Positions 1 through 10,540 of a stretch of 64,000 nt of DNA are shown piece by piece (positions within the stretch are counted from its first letter, which is position 1; each line of letters begins with the position of its first letter). Below the pieces are notes generated by a model that was not told the DNA's origin, did no database searches, and was given only the letters and a program-made list of their open reading frames with translations. Made by a program: the position numbers and the translations under genes. Location: NCBI RefSeq assembly GCF_014237865.1, contig NZ_JACJUU010000007.1:1-64000 (forward strand). Reading direction: 5' to 3'. Source of the DNA: Pusillimonas minor (GTDB lineage Bacteria > Pseudomonadota > Gammaproteobacteria > Burkholderiales > Burkholderiaceae_B).

Positions 1-73
1 TCGGCGCGCAAATCAACGCGCTGCGCTCATTGCTGGCTTTAACGACAAAACGACCTGCGATGATCTAACAGAC

Positions 74-111
74 AAAAAAATAAACCCCGCTGCAAAAAAC
101 AGGGGGTTTAT
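74..111 (-). terminator. Rho-independent terminator of ahpF
   Basis: Arms 80-88 and 103-111 are perfectly complementary (9 bp). A 3-bp inner extension (90-92 with 100-102) closes a short A-rich loop. Read on the minus strand, the hairpin is followed by a run of seven T (74-80). It lies about 60 bases past the ahpF stop and ends the ahpC-ahpF transcript. Bases 1-73 hold nothing I can assign with confidence. Confidence 0.85.
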
Positions 112-173
112 CAACAGTCTGTAGCGCGATGTTTGCATCGCGCTATTTTCAGGCTTTAACCCAACCGAAGCAA

Positions 174-1760
174 TCAGGCGGTTGCGGTCTCGGCTTCGGC
201 CGGCATGTCGACCGAACTGCGGATAAGATGGTCGAAAGCACCCAGCGCAGCTTTGGCGCCGTCGCCGCAAGCAATAATAATTTGCTTGTACGGCACGGTG
301 GTCACGTCGCCCGCGGCAAACACGCCGGGGATAGACGTCTGGCCTTTGGCATCGACTTCGATCTCGCCGTAGCGTGTGAGCGATACCGTATCTTTAAGCC
401 ACTCGGTATTGGGTACCAGACCAATCTGGATAAACACACCTTCGAGTTCGACCTTGCGCGACTCACCCGACTTCCGATCGGTGTAGCTCAGGCCATTGAC
501 CTTCTTGCCGTCACCGTGGATTTCGGTGGTTTGCGCCGATACGATGATGTCGACGTTGGGCAAACTGCGCAATTTGCGCTGCAGTACGGCATCGGCACGC
601 AGCTCGTCGCCAAATTCGATAAGCGTGACGTGGGCCACGACGCCGGCCAGGTCGATGGCGGCTTCAACGCCAGAATTGCCACCACCAATAACGGCAACAC
701 GCTTGCCCTTGAACAACGGGCCATCGCAGTGCGGGCAGTAAGCGACACCGGCGTTACGGTACTCTTGTTCGCCGGGCACGTTGATTTCGCGCCAACGCGC
801 ACCGGTTGCCAAAATCACCGTTTTGCCCTTCAGGGTTGCACCGCTTTCAAGCTGAACTTCGACCAGGTTGCCGCCAGTAACAAGCTTGGTGGCACGTTGT
901 ACGTTCATGATGTCGACGTCGTAGGCCTTGACGTGCTCTTCGAGGGCCGCCGCAAAGCGTGGGCCTTCGGTTTCTTTGACCGAGATGAAGTTCTCGATGG
1001 CCATGGTGTCGAGCACCTGACCGCCGAAGCGCTCGGCCACGACACCGGTACGGATACCTTTACGGGCCGCATACACGGCAGCCGCTGCACCGGCCGGTCC
1101 ACCGCCCACAATCAGCACATCGAACGGCTCTTTTGCGTTCAGTGCTTCGGCCTTGCGTGCGCCGGCGCCCGAATCGAGCTGCGCGAGGATTTCTTCGACG
1201 CTGGAGCGACCCTGGCCGAATTTCTCACCATTGAGGTATATGGTGGGCACAGACATGATCTGGCGCTCGTCGACTTCGGACTGGTACAGCGCGCCGTCGA
1301 TGGCTACGTGACGGATGCGCGGGTTGATGATCGACATCACATTAAGGGCCTGGACGACGTCGGGGCAGTTCTGGCATGACAGCGAGAAATAGGTTTCAAA
1401 GTTGTAATCGCCATCAAGGTTGCGGATCTGTTCGATGACCGCTTCGTCGAGCTTGATGGGATGGCCGCCGACCTGGAGTAATGCCAGGACGAGCGATGTG
1501 AATTCGTGCCCCATGGGGATACCGGCAAACGTGACACTGATGTCGGTGCCGGTGCGGGCGATAGTAAACGAAGGCTTGCGCTGCGCGTCGTCGCTGCCCT
1601 CAACCAGCGTAATCCGGTCGGACATTGCGGCGATTTCTTGTAGCAGCTCGCGCAGTTCTTGCGACTTCGCGCCACTGTCGAGATTCGCAGTGATCTCGAT
1701 GGGCTGGGAAATCCGCTCCATGTAGGATTGCATCTGGGTTTTAAGGCTGGCTTCTAACAT
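174..1760 (-). CDS. ahpF: Alkyl hydroperoxide reductase subunit F (NADH:peroxiredoxin oxidoreductase)
   Basis: Flavoprotein that passes electrons from NADH to the peroxiredoxin AhpC, so that peroxides are reduced in the cytoplasm. The 528 residues match the usual AhpF length. The N-terminal tandem thioredoxin-like domain carries the CQNC disulfide (C129/C132). A thioredoxin-reductase-like part follows, with the FAD-binding GGGPAG near residue 219, the redox CPHC (C342/C345) and the NAD-binding GGGNSG near residue 359. Both CXXC centres are intact, so the full electron path is present. An AGAAGG ribosome site precedes the ATG. It lies 126 bases downstream of ahpC on the same strand, and a strong terminator follows it. 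Confidence 0.97.
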   Translation of the reverse strand: MLEASLKTQMQSYMERISQPIEITANLDSGAKSQELRELLQEIAAMSDRITLVEGSDDAQRKPSFTIARTGTDISVTFAGIPMGHEFTSLVLALLQVGGHPIKLDEAVIEQIRNLDGDYNFETYFSLSCQNCPDVVQALNVMSIINPRIRHVAIDGALYQSEVDERQIMSVPTIYLNGEKFGQGRSSVEEILAQLDSGAGARKAEALNAKEPFDVLIVGGGPAGAAAAVYAARKGIRTGVVAERFGGQVLDTMAIENFISVKETEGPRFAAALEEHVKAYDVDIMNVQRATKLVTGGNLVEVQLESGATLKGKTVILATGARWREINVPGEQEYRNAGVAYCPHCDGPLFKGKRVAVIGGGNSGVEAAIDLAGVVAHVTLIEFGDELRADAVLQRKLRSLPNVDIIVSAQTTEIHGDGKKVNGLSYTDRKSGESRKVELEGVFIQIGLVPNTEWLKDTVSLTRYGEIEVDAKGQTSIPGVFAAGDVTTVPYKQIIIACGDGAKAALGAFDHLIRSSVDMPAEAETATA

Positions 1761-1796
1761 AACAGTGACCTTCTGTAAAAATTATTCTTCGGTATG

Positions 1797-1827
1797 GCCG
1801 CAGCCCGGTTTGTGACCTGACTGCGGC
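1797..1827 (-). other. Hairpin in the ahpC-ahpF intergenic region
   Basis: Perfect 7-bp arms (1797-1803 and 1821-1827, GCCGCAG/CTGCGGC) lie between ahpC and ahpF. On the minus strand the hairpin is followed some bases later by a T-rich stretch, but not by a tight T-run. It could be a partial terminator or an mRNA-stabilising hairpin that lets ahpC be made in excess over ahpF. This is inference from position and structure only. Confidence 0.4.
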
Positions 1828-1886
1828 TTGCGATGGCGAGGCCCGTTTCTGCAGGCGGCGCCATTTAATGCACGCTAAAACTGAAT

Positions 1887-2450
1887 TTAGATCTTGCCGA
1901 CCAGGTCGAGCGAAGGCTTCAGTGTTTCGGCGCCTTCTTCCCACTTGGCGGGGCAAACTTCGCCGGGATGAGCAGCGATGTACTGAGCGGCTTTAACTTT
2001 GCGCAGCAATTCGGAAGCTTTACGGCCGATACCGTTGTCGTGTACTTCCATGACCTTGATTTCGCCTTCGGGGTTGATGACGAATGTACCACGCAGCGCC
2101 ATGCCTTCTTCTTCGATCAGGACTTCGAAGTTACGGGCCAGAACTTGTGTTGGGTCGCCCAGCATGGGGTACTGAACTTTTTTGATGGCGGCCGAGGTGT
2201 CGTGCCAAGCTTTGTGCGAGAAGTGGGTATCGCACGAAACGGCGTAGACTTCAACGCCCAGTTTCTGGAATTCGGGGTACAGATCAGCCAGGTCTTCGAG
2301 TTCGGTCGGGCAAACAAAGGTGAAGTCAGCAGGGTAAAAAACAAAAACGGACCACTTACCTTTTACGGCCTCATCGGTGACGTCAAAGAATTTGCCGTTC
2401 TGGAAAGCTGTGCTTTTAAATGGTTTGATTTTGGTATTGATCAGGGACAT
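1887..2450 (-). CDS. ahpC: Alkyl hydroperoxide reductase subunit C (typical 2-Cys peroxiredoxin)
   Basis: Peroxiredoxin that reduces hydrogen peroxide and organic hydroperoxides and is recycled by AhpF. Its 187 residues equal the E. coli protein. The peroxidatic cysteine is C47 in the motif FTFVCPTE, and the resolving cysteine is C166 in GEVCPAKW near the C-terminus, as in typical 2-Cys enzymes. A clear GAGGAAAC ribosome site precedes the ATG. It is the first gene of the ahpC-ahpF unit and has a near-consensus promoter just upstream. OxyR control is usual in this family, but I could not define an OxyR site here with confidence. Confidence 0.97.
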   Translation of the reverse strand: MSLINTKIKPFKSTAFQNGKFFDVTDEAVKGKWSVFVFYPADFTFVCPTELEDLADLYPEFQKLGVEVYAVSCDTHFSHKAWHDTSAAIKKVQYPMLGDPTQVLARNFEVLIEEEGMALRGTFVINPEGEIKVMEVHDNGIGRKASELLRKVKAAQYIAAHPGEVCPAKWEEGAETLKPSLDLVGKI

Positions 2451-2491
2451 TTTTGTTTCCTCTGTTGTGGTTGAAAAGTGAAAGTAATGTC

Positions 2492-2520
2492 AGTATAGGA
2501 AAGCCAGGACCATTTGTAAA
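2492..2520 (-). promoter_or_regulatory. Sigma-70-type promoter of ahpC
   Basis: On the minus strand, TTTACA (2515-2520) and TATACT (2492-2497) are separated by exactly 17 bases. The predicted start is about 35 bases upstream of the ahpC ATG. Upstream of the -35 lies an AT-rich stretch with small inverted repeats (around 2521-2535 and 2553-2564), where an activator such as OxyR could bind. Confidence 0.7.
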
Positions 2521-2696
2521 ATTGATTGATTCAATGACTTCAGTAAATTTTACCTATTGCTAGGCTGTTTGCCATGCTAGCAAGCCCGGCTTCATGTGTA
2601 TATGCGGCCAATGCAAGGTAATTCAAGGCCGCATGGGCCAAACAACCTGCGTTAAAATAAAAAGTTATCTTAAAGATTAAAGATTTCAGGAAGATT

Positions 2697-3801
2697 ATGG
2701 AAGCCGAACGTCAAAACCAGTTGATTGCCCGCATCGAAGACTACGCCGAGCGTCAAACCGCCCTTCGGGGGTATCTTTGACTACGCTGGCAAAGCTGAAC
2801 GCCTGCAAGTTGTAAACGCCGAGCTCGAAAACCCCGACGTCTGGAACGACCCGAAGCACGCACAAGACCTTGGCCGCGAGAAAAAAGGCCTCGAAACAGT
2901 CGTTGAAACGCTGACCGAAATTGGCAACGGCGTTGAAGAAGCCCGCGAACTGTTCGACCTTGCCGCCGCCGACAACGACGATGCCACCCTCGAAGCCATC
3001 GAGCAAGACTGCGACGCCATTGGCGCCAAACTCGAAGACCTCGAATTTCGCCGGATGTTCAATAACCCGGCCGACCCGCTTAATTGCTTTGTCGACATTC
3101 AGGCCGGCGCGGGCGGCACCGAAGCCCAAGACTGGGCTTCCATTTTGCTGCGCCAATACTTGCGCTATTGCGAACGCAAAGGCTTCAAAACCGAAATCCT
3201 TGAAGAGTCACCCGGCGATGTCGCGGGTATCAAGTCGGCCAGCATCAAGGTCGAGGGCGATTACGCTTTCGGGTTCTTGCGTACCGAATCCGGCGTGCAC
3301 CGGCTGGTTCGCAAAAGCCCCTTCGACTCTGCCAACGGGCGTCATACGTCGTTTGCCAGCGTTTTTGTCTACCCCGAAGTCGACGATTCAATCGAAATCG
3401 AGGTCAATCCGGCCGACCTTCGCGTCGACACCTACCGCGCCAGCGGCGCGGGTGGCCAGCACATCAACAAAACCGATTCGGCCGTGCGTATCACGCACAT
3501 GCCCACGGGTATTGTCGTGCAATGCCAAAACGATCGCTCGCAGCACCGCAACCGCGCCGAAGCCATGCAAATGCTTAAATCGCGCTTGTACGAGCTCGAA
3601 ATGCGTCAGCGCATGGCCGAGCAGCAAAAAATGGAAGACGCCAAAACCGATGTGGGCTGGGGGCACCAGATCCGCTCTTATGTGCTCGACCAAAGCCGCA
3701 TCAAAGACCTGCGCACCAGTGTTGAAATTTCCAACACACAAAAAGTCCTCGACGGCGACCTCGACCCGTTCATTCAGGCCAGCCTGAAACAAGGGGTTTA
3801 A
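2697..3801 (+). CDS. prfB: Peptide chain release factor 2 (programmed +1 frameshift)
   Basis: Class I release factor recognising UGA and UAA. The coding sequence is join(2697-2777, 2779-3801) and gives 367 residues, against 365 in E. coli. The first 27 codons run from an ATG with an AGGAAG ribosome site to CTT followed by in-frame TGA at 2778-2780. A +1 shift puts translation into the long frame. The RF2-specific tripeptide SPF lies near residues 207-209, and the peptidyl-hydrolase GGQ motif near 252-254. Translating only the long frame from its first ATG (2725) gives a false N-terminus. lysS follows after about 80 bases in the same direction, as in many proteobacteria. Confidence 0.97.
2767..2781 (+). 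other. RF2 autoregulatory +1 frameshift site
   Basis: The sequence GGGGGTATCTTTGAC matches the canonical prfB recoding site: an internal Shine-Dalgarno-like G-run, the slippery CTT codon at 2775-2777, in-frame TGA at 2778-2780 and C as the next base, which weakens termination. When RF2 is scarce the ribosome slips and finishes RF2, so the factor controls its own synthesis. Confidence 0.97.
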
Positions 3802-3882
3802 CCGGGCCAGGGGCAAGCCTGCCCCGCCCTGCTACAACCTGTCTTGCCGACTCCGGCTTCGATACCTCTACGTATATCACTC

Positions 3883-5406
3883 ATGACCACTACGCCCAAC
3901 CCCGCTGCTGCCGACGAAAACCACCTTATCGCCGAGCGTCGCGGCAAACTGGCACGGCTGCGCACCGAAGGCGTTGCCTACCCTAACGACTTCACGCCCG
4001 AAGACAAGGCCGCCGAACTGCACACTGCCTGCGAAGCGCTGGACAAAGAAGCCCTTGAAGCCCTGGCCAAACCGGCGGTTGTTGCCGGCCGCATGATGCT
4101 CAAGCGCGTGATGGGCAAAGCCAGCTTCGCCACCCTGCAAGACAGCACCGGCCGCATTCAAATTTATCTTGATAAAAACGGCGTGGGCGAATCGGTTTAC
4201 GAGCACTTCAAAACCTGGGATATCGGCGACATACTGGCTGTCGAGGGTACCGTCTTTAAAACCAACAAAGGCGAATTGTCCATCCGGGCCGCGCAAATCC
4301 GGCTGCTGTCAAAGTCGCTGCGCCCACTGCCCGATAAATTCCATGGCGTCACCGACCAAGAACTGCGCTATCGCCAGCGCTATGTCGACCTCATCATGAA
4401 TGAAGAAACGCGGCATACCTTTGTGGCACGCAGCAAGGCCATTGCCCGCATGCGCCAGTACATGGTCGACGCCGGCTTCATGGAGGTCGAAACCCCCATG
4501 CTGCACCCCATACCGGGCGGTGCGGCAGCCAAGCCGTTTGTCACGCACCACAATGCGCTCGATATGGAAATGTACCTGCGCATTGCGCCCGAGCTTTATC
4601 TGAAGCGGCTTATCGTCGGCGGCTTCGAGCGCGTATTCGAGCTGAACCGCAATTTCCGCAACGAAGGTGTCAGCCCCCGCCACAACCCCGAATTCACCAT
4701 GATGGAGTTCTATGCGGCCTACACCAACTACCACTGGCTGATGGACTTCACCGAAAACCTTATCCGTCAGGCCGCTGTTGCGGCAACCGGTAGTGCGGTC
4801 TTGTCCTATCAAGACCGCCCGCTCGATCTGGGCCAGCCTTTCGACCGCCTGACGATTGTCCAGGCTATCTTGAAATACGCGCCCGGCTACACCGAAGCCC
4901 AGCTTAACGATCACGAGTTCCTGCGCGCCGAACTTAAAAAGATGCGTGTCGATGTCAATAGCCCCACCCTTGCGCGTGCCGGTACCGGCGCCCTGCAATT
5001 GGCATTGTTCGAAGAAACCGCCGAAGCCAAACTCTGGAACCCGACCTTCATCATTGACTACCCCATCGAAGTCTCGCCGCTGGCACGGGCTTCCGACACC
5101 CGGCCCGACATTACCGAGCGCTTCGAACTGTTTATTACGGGCCGCGAAATTGCCAACGGTTTTTCCGAGCTGAACGACCCCGAAGACCAGGCCGCACGTT
5201 TCCACGCCCAGGTCGAAGCCAAAGATGCCGGCGACGAAGAGGCCATGTTCTTCGATGCAGACTACATCCGCGCACTGGAATACGGCATGCCCCCCACTGG
5301 CGGTTGCGGTATTGGCATCGACCGGCTGATCATGTTGCTGACCGACAGCCACACCATCCGCGATGTGCTGCTGTTCCCTCACCTGCGCCGCGAAGACCAG
5401 GCGTAG
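3883..5406 (+). CDS. lysS: Lysyl-tRNA synthetase, class II
   Basis: Charges tRNA-Lys with lysine. The N-terminal OB-fold anticodon-binding domain covers roughly residues 50-150, followed by the class II catalytic core. Motif 2 is seen as [15 protein letters not shown] and motif 3 as [14 protein letters not shown] near the C-terminus. The start at 3883 gives 507 residues, close to the usual 500-505. An upstream in-frame ATG at 3844 would add 13 residues unlike the family and is disfavoured. I see no strong ribosome site. The gene ends before a long bidirectional hairpin shared with iscX. Confidence 0.96.
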   Translation: MTTTPNPAAADENHLIAERRGKLARLRTEGVAYPNDFTPEDKAAELHTACEALDKEALEALAKPAVVAGRMMLKRVMGKASFATLQDSTGRIQIYLDKNGVGESVYEHFKTWDIGDILAVEGTVFKTNKGELSIRAAQIRLLSKSLRPLPDKFHGVTDQELRYRQRYVDLIMNEETRHTFVARSKAIARMRQYMVDAGFMEVETPMLHPIPGGAAAKPFVTHHNALDMEMYLRIAPELYLKRLIVGGFERVFELNRNFRNEGVSPRHNPEFTMMEFYAAYTNYHWLMDFTENLIRQAAVAATGSAVLSYQDRPLDLGQPFDRLTIVQAILKYAPGYTEAQLNDHEFLRAELKKMRVDVNSPTLARAGTGALQLALFEETAEAKLWNPTFIIDYPIEVSPLARASDTRPDITERFELFITGREIANGFSELNDPEDQAARFHAQVEAKDAGDEEAMFFDADYIRALEYGMPPTGGCGIGIDRLIMLLTDSHTIRDVLLFPHLRREDQA

Positions 5407-5442
5407 TTGGTATTTACCGCCCCCGGGGCCTGAATGGCTCCC

Positions 5443-5487
5443 TTAAACAAAAAGCCCTGCACATTACGTACAGGGCTTTTTGTTTAA
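5443..5487. terminator. Bidirectional terminator between lysS and iscX
   Basis: Perfect 17-bp arms (5443-5459 and 5471-5487) flank an 11-base loop. The stem has A-rich and T-rich ends, so each strand has a T-run after its GC core. It serves both the lysS transcript (+) and the isc operon transcript (-), which converge here. Confidence 0.92.
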
Positions 5488-5506
5488 AGCTGAATTGCTT
5501 TCGGTA

Positions 5507-5698
5507 TTACTTCTCGTCGATCCAGGTCATCTGAATGGCTTCAAGAATGCGTTCACCGCATCGAGCCGGGTCGTCATCGAAACCGGGCAATGCCATTACC
5601 CAATCGCGCAGGTCGGTAAAGCGAACCTGCGCAGGATCAACGTCGGGGTGAGCCTCTAGCAGGGCCTCGACAATCTCGTAGGTGTCCGTCCAGCGCAT
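5507..5698 (-). CDS. iscX: Fe-S assembly protein IscX
   Basis: Small acidic protein of 63 residues, last gene of the ISC cluster. In E. coli IscX (YfhJ) binds IscS and iron and modulates sulfur transfer. The sequence starts MRWTDTYEI and carries the family FTDLRDWV segment. The ATG at 5698 shares one base with the fdx stop (TGATG), so translation is coupled. An upstream extension to 5779 would overlap fdx and does not resemble the family. Confidence 0.93.
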   Translation of the reverse strand: MRWTDTYEIVEALLEAHPDVDPAQVRFTDLRDWVMALPGFDDDPARCGERILEAIQMTWIDEK

Positions 5699-6039
5699 CA
5701 GTGGTTTTCCTTGGCGTGGTTGATGGTGTACTTGGGGATTTCGATGGTCAGGTCTTGATTGGCAATTTTTGCCTGACAAGACAAACGCGACGTTGGTGTA
5801 AGCCCCCAGGCGCGGTCAAGGTAGTCTTCTTCGTTGTCAGAAGCCTCTTCGAGCGAATCGAAGCCTTCGCGCACGATGACATGACACGTGGTACAAGCAC
5901 ACGACAGCTCGCAGGCGTGTTCGATTTCGACATGGTTATCGAGCAGCACACGACAAATAGACTCACCCACAGGTGCGTTTTCGATGACAGCGCCCTCTGG
6001 GCAAACGTCGGCGTGGGGTAAAACAGTAATTTTAGGCAT
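5698..6039 (-). CDS. fdx: ISC-type 2Fe-2S ferredoxin
   Basis: Adrenodoxin-like ferredoxin that supplies electrons for Fe-S cluster assembly on IscU. From the ATG at 6039 it has 113 residues. The cluster ligands are C43, C49, C52 and C88 (C-X5-C-X2-C then C); C47 is an additional cysteine, as in E. coli Fdx. A TTG two codons upstream (6045) is possible but less likely. It lies 20 bases past hscA and overlaps iscX by one base. I see no clear ribosome site, so expression probably relies on operon translation. Confidence 0.95.
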   Translation of the reverse strand: MPKITVLPHADVCPEGAVIENAPVGESICRVLLDNHVEIEHACELSCACTTCHVIVREGFDSLEEASDNEEDYLDRAWGLTPTSRLSCQAKIANQDLTIEIPKYTINHAKENH

Positions 6040-6059
6040 GGTCAAACCAGAACAAAGAA

Positions 6060-7973
6060 TCAGTTATCGGCAATTTCGTCGATGGTGCGGCCGGACAATG
6101 CCGCGCGGATACTACGGTCCATACGGCGCGCGGCGAAGTCTTCGGTCGCCTGGCTGAACCGGGCCACCTGTTGTCGTACGGCATCGGCATCGACGGCAAT
6201 AGTCGACGCCTGCCCGGAAGCCTGATCAGCTGCGGCGTTGGCCAAAGCTTGCAGCATGCGGTCGCTGTCGATCATGATCTGATCGATATTGGCACGCTCA
6301 TCGTCGCTTAAGAGATCGCCGTCGGCGTCTATCGCCGCCCTGACCGACTCGAGCAACTGCTGCAATTCGACCTGCTGCTCGCGCAGCGCACGGACCTGGG
6401 CATCGGCCGATGCATGGGTCATGCCTTCAGTCAGCATCCGGGCGACCTCGTCGTCGGACAAACCATAAGACGGCTTGACTGTCACGCCGGCTTCAACGCC
6501 TGTGCTTTCTTCGCGGGCACTGACATTAAGCAAGCCATCGGCATCGACCTGGAACGTGACGCGAATACGCGCGGCGCCGGCCACCATGGGCGGAATGCCC
6601 CGTAATTCGAAACGTGCCAGCGAACGGCAGTCGGCAACCAGGTCGCGCTCGCCTTGCACCACATGGATACCCATGGCCGTCTGCCCATCTTTAAAGGTTG
6701 TAAATTCTTGAGCGCGCGCCACCGGGATGGTGCTGTTGCGCGGAATTACACGCTCGACCAGCCCACCCATGGTTTCAAGGCCCAATGAAAGCGGTGTGAC
6801 ATCGAGCAAAAGCCAGTCTTCCCCGGCCGAACGATTGCCCACCAGCAAATTAGCCTGGAGCGCCGCACCCAGGGCCACAACCTGATCAGGGTCAAGGTCT
6901 GTGAGCGGTGTAGTATTGAACAAGCGACCGACTTCGCGCTGAATGACCGGCATGCGCGTAGCGCCACCAACCATGACAACGCCTTTGACGTCGGCCACAT
7001 CGAGGCCGGCATCACGCAAGGTGACGCGGGCCCGATCGAGTGTTTTATTGACCAGCGGCTGCGCCCACGACTCGAAAGCCTGGCGACCAAGCGGCATACG
7101 TACCGTGCCGGTCGACAGTTCGGCCTCGAAGAGGGTTTCGTCGGTATTGGACAAGGCTTCGCGGGCGACACGGGCCGCGACGTACAACGCACGTAAATCG
7201 CCTTTGCCCAGATTGGCCAACTGTTGCGAGCGGCAGACTTCATCGACAATGCAGCGGTCGAAATCATCGCCACCCAATTGCGTGTCGCCACCGGTAGCAA
7301 CGACCTCGAACACCCCTTTGGTCAGGCGCAAGACAGAAATGTCGAACGTACCGCCACCCAGATCGTAGACCGCATAAACGCCTTCGGCGCCATGATCGAG
7401 ACCATAGGCAATGGCAGCGGCTGTCGGTTCGTTGAGCAGGCGCAGCACCGTAAGACCCGCCAAGCGCCCTGCATCGCGGGTTGCCTGACGCTGGGCATCG
7501 TCGAAATAGGCGGGAACAGTAATGACCGCGCCTACCAGTTCGCCCCCCAGCGCAGCTTCGGCGCGCTCGCGCAGTGTACGCAAAATTTGACTGGACACTT
7601 CGACCGGGCTGAAGTCGCCGCGACGGGTTTTAAGGCGGACCATATCTTCGCCATCGGCGAATTCGTAGGCGACACCCTCGCTGCGGGCTTCTTCGAGGGA
7701 GCGGCCCATGAAGCGCTTGACCGACGCGATGGTATTGAGCGAATCGGCAGCCTGGTGCTCACGGGCATCGTGCCCGACCTGAATGGTATCGGGCGCATAG
7801 CGCACGATAGACGGCAGCAACGCACGGCCGGCCTCGTCAAGCAGGACTTCGGGCACGCTGCTGCGCACCGATGCAACCAAAGAGTGAGTCGTGCCCAGAT
7901 CGATGCCTACCGCCAGCTTGCGTTGGTGGGGGACCGGCGATTCACCGGGCTCGGATATTTGCAATAAAGCCAT
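6060..7973 (-). CDS. hscA: Fe-S cluster biogenesis Hsp70 chaperone HscA
   Basis: Specialised Hsp70 that, with HscB, drives transfer of clusters from IscU to target proteins, recognising the LPPVK motif of IscU. It has 637 residues (E. coli 616). The ATPase domain begins with the phosphate-loop signature GIDLGTTHS near residues 23-31 and carries [13 protein letters not shown] further on. A substrate-binding domain and helical lid follow. A 15-20 residue N-terminal extension precedes the ATPase domain. It sits between hscB and fdx as in other ISC operons. Confidence 0.97.
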   Translation of the reverse strand: MALLQISEPGESPVPHQRKLAVGIDLGTTHSLVASVRSSVPEVLLDEAGRALLPSIVRYAPDTIQVGHDAREHQAADSLNTIASVKRFMGRSLEEARSEGVAYEFADGEDMVRLKTRRGDFSPVEVSSQILRTLRERAEAALGGELVGAVITVPAYFDDAQRQATRDAGRLAGLTVLRLLNEPTAAAIAYGLDHGAEGVYAVYDLGGGTFDISVLRLTKGVFEVVATGGDTQLGGDDFDRCIVDEVCRSQQLANLGKGDLRALYVAARVAREALSNTDETLFEAELSTGTVRMPLGRQAFESWAQPLVNKTLDRARVTLRDAGLDVADVKGVVMVGGATRMPVIQREVGRLFNTTPLTDLDPDQVVALGAALQANLLVGNRSAGEDWLLLDVTPLSLGLETMGGLVERVIPRNSTIPVARAQEFTTFKDGQTAMGIHVVQGERDLVADCRSLARFELRGIPPMVAGAARIRVTFQVDADGLLNVSAREESTGVEAGVTVKPSYGLSDDEVARMLTEGMTHASADAQVRALREQQVELQQLLESVRAAIDADGDLLSDDERANIDQIMIDSDRMLQALANAAADQASGQASTIAVDADAVRQQVARFSQATEDFAARRMDRSIRAALSGRTIDEIADN

Positions 7974-8020
7974 AAGTTCTGTTGTTTACGGCCGGTGCAC
8001 CCAAGGCACACCGCCCGCCC

Positions 8021-8551
8021 TTAATGTTGACGGTCGGCCAACGCGTGGCGCGCCTGTTGTACTTCGGCAGCCAGCTTCTCGATGAACATCCATTCGCGCA
8101 CTTTTTCGGCCGCCGCCGGAAAATCGTGCTGGCCGTCGATCAGCGCTTCGACGGTCGTTTCGAGTTCGGTGCGCGCCTGCGCGATATCGTTGCCGAGCTG
8201 CTCGAACCGGGCCGGATCTTCGCTGTCACGGGCCTCGTCCAGCGCCTCGCGCCATTCCATCTGACGCATCAGGAACGCGCCGTCCATGCGGGTGTTGCTT
8301 TCGGTTTGCAAGTCGCAGCCTGCCTGCTCGCACAGATATCGGGCCCGCAGCAGCGGACTTTTAAGAATGCGATGGCCTTCGTTAATGGTTGACGCCCATT
8401 GCATGGCGACCCGCCGCTCGGCCGGCGCCGCTGTTGCAAAACGGTCGGGGTGCACACGCGCTGCCATTTGCCGCCAGCGCGTTTCTAGCGCACCGGCGTC
8501 AATGGCAAAGCCTTGCGGCAGTTCGAACAGTTTAAAGTAGTTTTCGACCAC
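8021..8551 (-). CDS. hscB: Fe-S assembly J-protein co-chaperone HscB
   Basis: J-type co-chaperone that delivers IscU to HscA and stimulates its ATPase. The preferred start is GTG at 8551, giving 176 residues (E. coli 171), beginning MVENYFKLFELP. The J-domain HPD motif is H34-P35-D36, close to E. coli positions 32-34. An earlier in-frame GTG at 8572 would add 7 residues and overlap iscA. The chosen start lies directly after the iscA stop, suggesting translational coupling. The C-terminal helical domain that binds IscU is present. Confidence 0.93.
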   Translation of the reverse strand: MVENYFKLFELPQGFAIDAGALETRWRQMAARVHPDRFATAAPAERRVAMQWASTINEGHRILKSPLLRARYLCEQAGCDLQTESNTRMDGAFLMRQMEWREALDEARDSEDPARFEQLGNDIAQARTELETTVEALIDGQHDFPAAAEKVREWMFIEKLAAEVQQARHALADRQH

Positions 8552-8552
8552 G

Positions 8553-8876
8553 CTACACCGTGAAGGATTCACCGCAACCGCATGTGGCCTTTTCGTTCGG
8601 GTTGCTGAACTTGAAACCTTCGTTCAGCCCCTCGCGGCCATAGTCTAGTTGCGTACCGTCGAGGTACGGCAGGCTTTTGGCGTCGATAAACACCTTTACG
8701 CCATGTTGTTCGAAAACCTGGTCGTCTGCGTTGGGCTCGTCGACGTACTCGAGCTTGTAGGCCATGCCGGAACAACCCGTGGTACGGACACCCAAACGCA
8801 GACCCAGCCCCTTGCCACGCTTGGCAAGGTAACGACTGACGTGGTCAGCAGCTTGTGGAGTCAGCGTAATAGACAT
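8553..8876 (-). CDS. iscA: Iron-sulfur cluster assembly protein IscA
   Basis: A-type carrier or scaffold for Fe-S clusters, 107 residues from the ATG at 8876, with AGGG a few bases upstream. The three conserved cysteines are present: C35 in TTGCSGM, and C99 and C101 in the C-terminal TCGCGES. A start two codons earlier (8882) is possible. It lies between iscU and hscB in the expected order. Confidence 0.96.
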   Translation of the reverse strand: MSITLTPQAADHVSRYLAKRGKGLGLRLGVRTTGCSGMAYKLEYVDEPNADDQVFEQHGVKVFIDAKSLPYLDGTQLDYGREGLNEGFKFSNPNEKATCGCGESFTV

Positions 8877-8887
8877 GATCAACCCTG

Positions 8888-9271
8888 TTATTTCTGATGC
8901 TTTTCTTTGTAGTTCTGGACCGCCGCCTTGATGGCGTCTTCGGCCAGAATCGAGCAGTGAATTTTTACCGGGGGCAAAGCCAGCTCTTCGGCAATTTGCG
9001 TGTTCCGGATGTCGAGGGCCTCGTCGAGCGTTTTACCCTTGACCCATTCAGTGACCAGCGAGCTGGACGCAATAGCCGAACCACAACCATAGGTTTTAAA
9101 ACGGGCATCTTCGATGACGCCGGTTTCGTTGACCTTGATTTGCAGCTTCATGACGTCGCCACAGGCGGGCGCACCCACCATGCCGGTGCCGATGCTTTCG
9201 TCGGATTTGTCGAACGAACCCACGTTACGCGGGTTTTCGTAGTGATCGAGAACTTTTTCGCTGTATGCCAT
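8888..9271 (-). CDS. iscU: Fe-S cluster scaffold protein IscU
   Basis: Scaffold on which IscS-derived sulfur and iron are built into 2Fe-2S clusters. 127 residues, standard length. Ligands C37 (with D39), C63 and C106 are intact, and the HscA-recognition motif LPPVK is at residues 99-103. A CAGGA ribosome site precedes the ATG. It lies 36 bases after iscS. Confidence 0.97.
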   Translation of the reverse strand: MAYSEKVLDHYENPRNVGSFDKSDESIGTGMVGAPACGDVMKLQIKVNETGVIEDARFKTYGCGSAIASSSLVTEWVKGKTLDEALDIRNTQIAEELALPPVKIHCSILAEDAIKAAVQNYKEKHQK

Positions 9272-9307
9272 GATTGAATTCCTGTTCTTTGATTCGTAAG
9301 ACGACCG

Positions 9308-10519
9308 TTAATGCGCAGCCCACTGGACCGAGTTGAGGTCGATGCCGTCTTGGGCCATTTCCCAGAGCGGCGACATGTCGCGCAGCTTGGCGACACGGGT
9401 TTTAAGCAATTCGATCGCGAAATCGACTTCTTGTTCGGTGGTGAAACGACCCAGGGTGAAACGAATGGAGCTGTGTGCCAGCTCGTCGTTGCGGCCCAGC
9501 GCGCGCAGCACATAAGAGGGCTCGAGGCTGGCCGATGTACATGCCGAACCACTGGACACAGCCAATTCTTTGATCGCCATGATCAGGGATTCGCCTTCGA
9601 CGTAGTTGAAGCTGACGTTAAGGTTGTGCGGTACCCGACGCTCCATGTCGCCATTGAGGTAAACCTCTTCGACCTGCGACAACCCCTGCCAGAGGCGGTC
9701 GCGCAGTGCGCGGATGCGCTCGTTTTCGGCGGCCATTTCGAGGCGTGCGATACGGAATGCCTCGCCCATGCCCACGATTTGGTGAGTTGCCAGCGTACCG
9801 GAGCGGAAACCACGCTCGTGACCACCGCCGTGAATTTGCGCTTCGATGCGAATACGCGGTTTGCGACGGATGAACAAGGCGCCAACGCCTTTAGGCCCGT
9901 ATGTTTTGTGCGCCGAAAACGACATGAGGTCGACCTTGAGCGTTTGCAGGTCGATGGCAACCTTGCCGGTGGCTTGTGCCGCGTCGACATGGAACACAAT
10001 GCCCTTCTCGCGACAGATGTCGCCAATGGCCGCGATGTCTTGGATGACACCGATTTCGTTGTTAACCATTAACACAGACACCACACTGGTGTCGGGGCGC
10101 AGCGCAGCCTTGAAAGCGTCAAGGTCGAGCAAACCGTTGTCCTGGACGTCGAGGTAGGTGACTTCGAAACCCTGGCGCTCGAGCTCGCGACAGGTGTCCA
10201 GCGTCGCCTTGTGTTCGGTTTTGAGCGTAATAAGATGCTTGCCGCGCTGGGCGTAAAAGTGTGCCGCGCCTTTAACCGCCAGGTTAATGGATTCGGTGGC
10301 GCCGGACGTCCAGACGATTTCACGCGGGTCGGCGTTGACCAGTTGCGCCACTTCGGCGCGCGCCTGCTCGACGGCCTCTTCGGCTTCCCAGCCAAACGCG
10401 TGGCTGCGCGATGCCGGGTTGCCGAAATGCTCGTACAACCAGGGCACCATTTTTTCGACAACGCGGGGATCGACCGGGGTTGTCGCTGAGTAATCTAAAT
10501 AAACGGGACGTGAAGACAT
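9308..10519 (-). CDS. iscS: Cysteine desulfurase IscS
   Basis: PLP enzyme that takes sulfur from cysteine for Fe-S clusters, tRNA thiolation and other pathways. 403 residues (E. coli 404). The PLP lysine is K205 in [11 protein letters not shown], and the persulfide-carrying cysteine is C327 in [10 protein letters not shown] on the mobile loop. A strong AGGAG lies upstream of the ATG. It follows iscR by about 20 bases. Confidence 0.98.
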   Translation of the reverse strand: MSSRPVYLDYSATTPVDPRVVEKMVPWLYEHFGNPASRSHAFGWEAEEAVEQARAEVAQLVNADPREIVWTSGATESINLAVKGAAHFYAQRGKHLITLKTEHKATLDTCRELERQGFEVTYLDVQDNGLLDLDAFKAALRPDTSVVSVLMVNNEIGVIQDIAAIGDICREKGIVFHVDAAQATGKVAIDLQTLKVDLMSFSAHKTYGPKGVGALFIRRKPRIRIEAQIHGGGHERGFRSGTLATHQIVGMGEAFRIARLEMAAENERIRALRDRLWQGLSQVEEVYLNGDMERRVPHNLNVSFNYVEGESLIMAIKELAVSSGSACTSASLEPSYVLRALGRNDELAHSSIRFTLGRFTTEQEVDFAIELLKTRVAKLRDMSPLWEMAQDGIDLNSVQWAAH

Positions 10520-10540
10520 CGACCAACTCCTAAGTAACTT

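Noticed and set aside
1-68. Possible C-terminal end of a plus-strand gene (22 codons to a TAA at 66-68)
   Set aside because: Too short to identify and no diagnostic motif; could be chance.
129-1379. Long open frame on the plus strand opposite ahpF
   Set aside because: It is an antisense shadow of an intact, motif-complete ahpF; no ribosome site or recognisable domain.
2521-2580. OxyR binding site upstream of ahpC
   Set aside because: Some inverted repeats are present but the four-part ATAG-N7 pattern is not recognisable.
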